Shown: positions 63,665 through 64,000 of the stretch, in pieces
Layout: the number at the start of each line of letters is the position of its first letter
Numbering within the stretch: the stretch's first letter is position 1
DNA from: Epinephelus fuscoguttatus
Lineage: Eukaryota > Chordata > Actinopteri > Perciformes > Serranidae
Direction: 5' to 3'
DNA: 64,000 nt
Assembly: GCF_011397635.1 (NCBI RefSeq)
Contig: NC_064761.1
Coordinates: forward strand, 25,089,643-25,153,642
Notes under the pieces: model-generated
The model's input: only the letters and a program-made list of their open reading frames with translations
What the model was told of the DNA's origin: nothing
Database searches by the model: none
Program-made: the position numbers and the translations under genes

Positions 63665-64000
63665 ATTATCTGCTGCTGGTTTATTGGAGGTTCCCAGCAA
63701 CAGCCGGAGACAGAGCAGGGATGCAGCCTTTGTCAATTACGCCCCAAAGCTGTGGAACACACTACCTATAGATATCAGGGAAGCTAGCTCATTTAATATT
63801 TTTAAAAGAAGGCTAAAAACACACCTGTTCACTTTAGCCTTTAACTTGCTCTGACTTTCCTGTAACAGATCTGAAACTCTTTCTTTTTACGCTTCATGCT
63901 GCTGCAACTTGACTTTATGATTTATAGTTTCACAGCGCTATGATTTTGTGATCATCGTAGTGCCCTGTTTGTCTGTTTTATGTTCATCCTGTCCATTTTC
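63665..64000 (+). mobile_element. L2-like LINE: ORF2 C terminus and 3' end
   Basis: The frame SRDAAFVNYAPKLWNTLPID, then SSFNIFKRRLKTHLFTLAF, stops at 63852-63854. This 'APKLWN-LP...FK-LKTHLF' ending is characteristic of L2-type ORF2 in fish. Non-coding 3' sequence continues to the window edge. Confidence 0.8.

Overview
The window is vertebrate nuclear DNA. It has short coding exons with GT-AG introns, long AT-rich non-coding stretches and many fish-type repeats (tRNA-derived SINEs, L1/Tx1-like and L2-like LINEs, Tc1-like, hAT-like and TTAA-flanked elements). Functional-looking urate oxidase and fish-specific repeats point to a ray-finned fish, probably a spiny-rayed teleost; the species cannot be told from the sequence alone.

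The gene order is uox(-), dnase2b(+), two extra DNase II genes(+), rpf1(+), gng5(-), spata1(+), ctbs(-). From memory this matches the order and orientation on human chromosome 1p, where UOX is a pseudogene. uox is cut by the left edge (first two coding exons present). ctbs is cut by the right edge (its first exon lies outside).

Layout: 405-1322 uox exons 1-2. 1323-4867 intergenic, with a SINE end and a minisatellite. 4868-10849 dnase2b (six exons). 11256-18090 probably one large dispersed element holding a 5'-truncated L1-like insertion with a clean target duplication and a decayed SGNH-hydrolase-like reading frame. 18100-21430 AT-rich DNA with a Tc1 remnant. 21431-26381 second DNase II gene. 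26880-28440 transposon cluster. 29239-31931 third DNase II gene with a basic C-terminal tail. 31952-34380 Tc1-like element and a tandem duplication. 34926-40655 rpf1. 40655-44354 gng5. 45517-54398 spata1. 54690-61700 ctbs, whose last intron holds a long array of ~40-bp repeats. 61701-64000 ctbs first intron or flank, with an L2-like LINE end.

Functionally this is a conserved neighbourhood, not an operon: lysosomal/secreted acid nucleases (DNase II), a lysosomal chitobiase (ctbs), purine breakdown (uox), ribosome assembly (rpf1), G-protein signalling (gng5) and a sperm-associated coiled-coil protein (spata1). The most notable points are the local expansion of DNase II with a lineage-specific basic tail and an apparent gene-conversion tract, a GC-AG intron in rpf1, the almost touching tail-to-tail poly(A) signals of rpf1 and gng5, and a set of TTAA-flanked elements including an insertion whose empty site can be read directly. 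All exon borders were worked out by eye from reading frame, splice signals and protein similarity.
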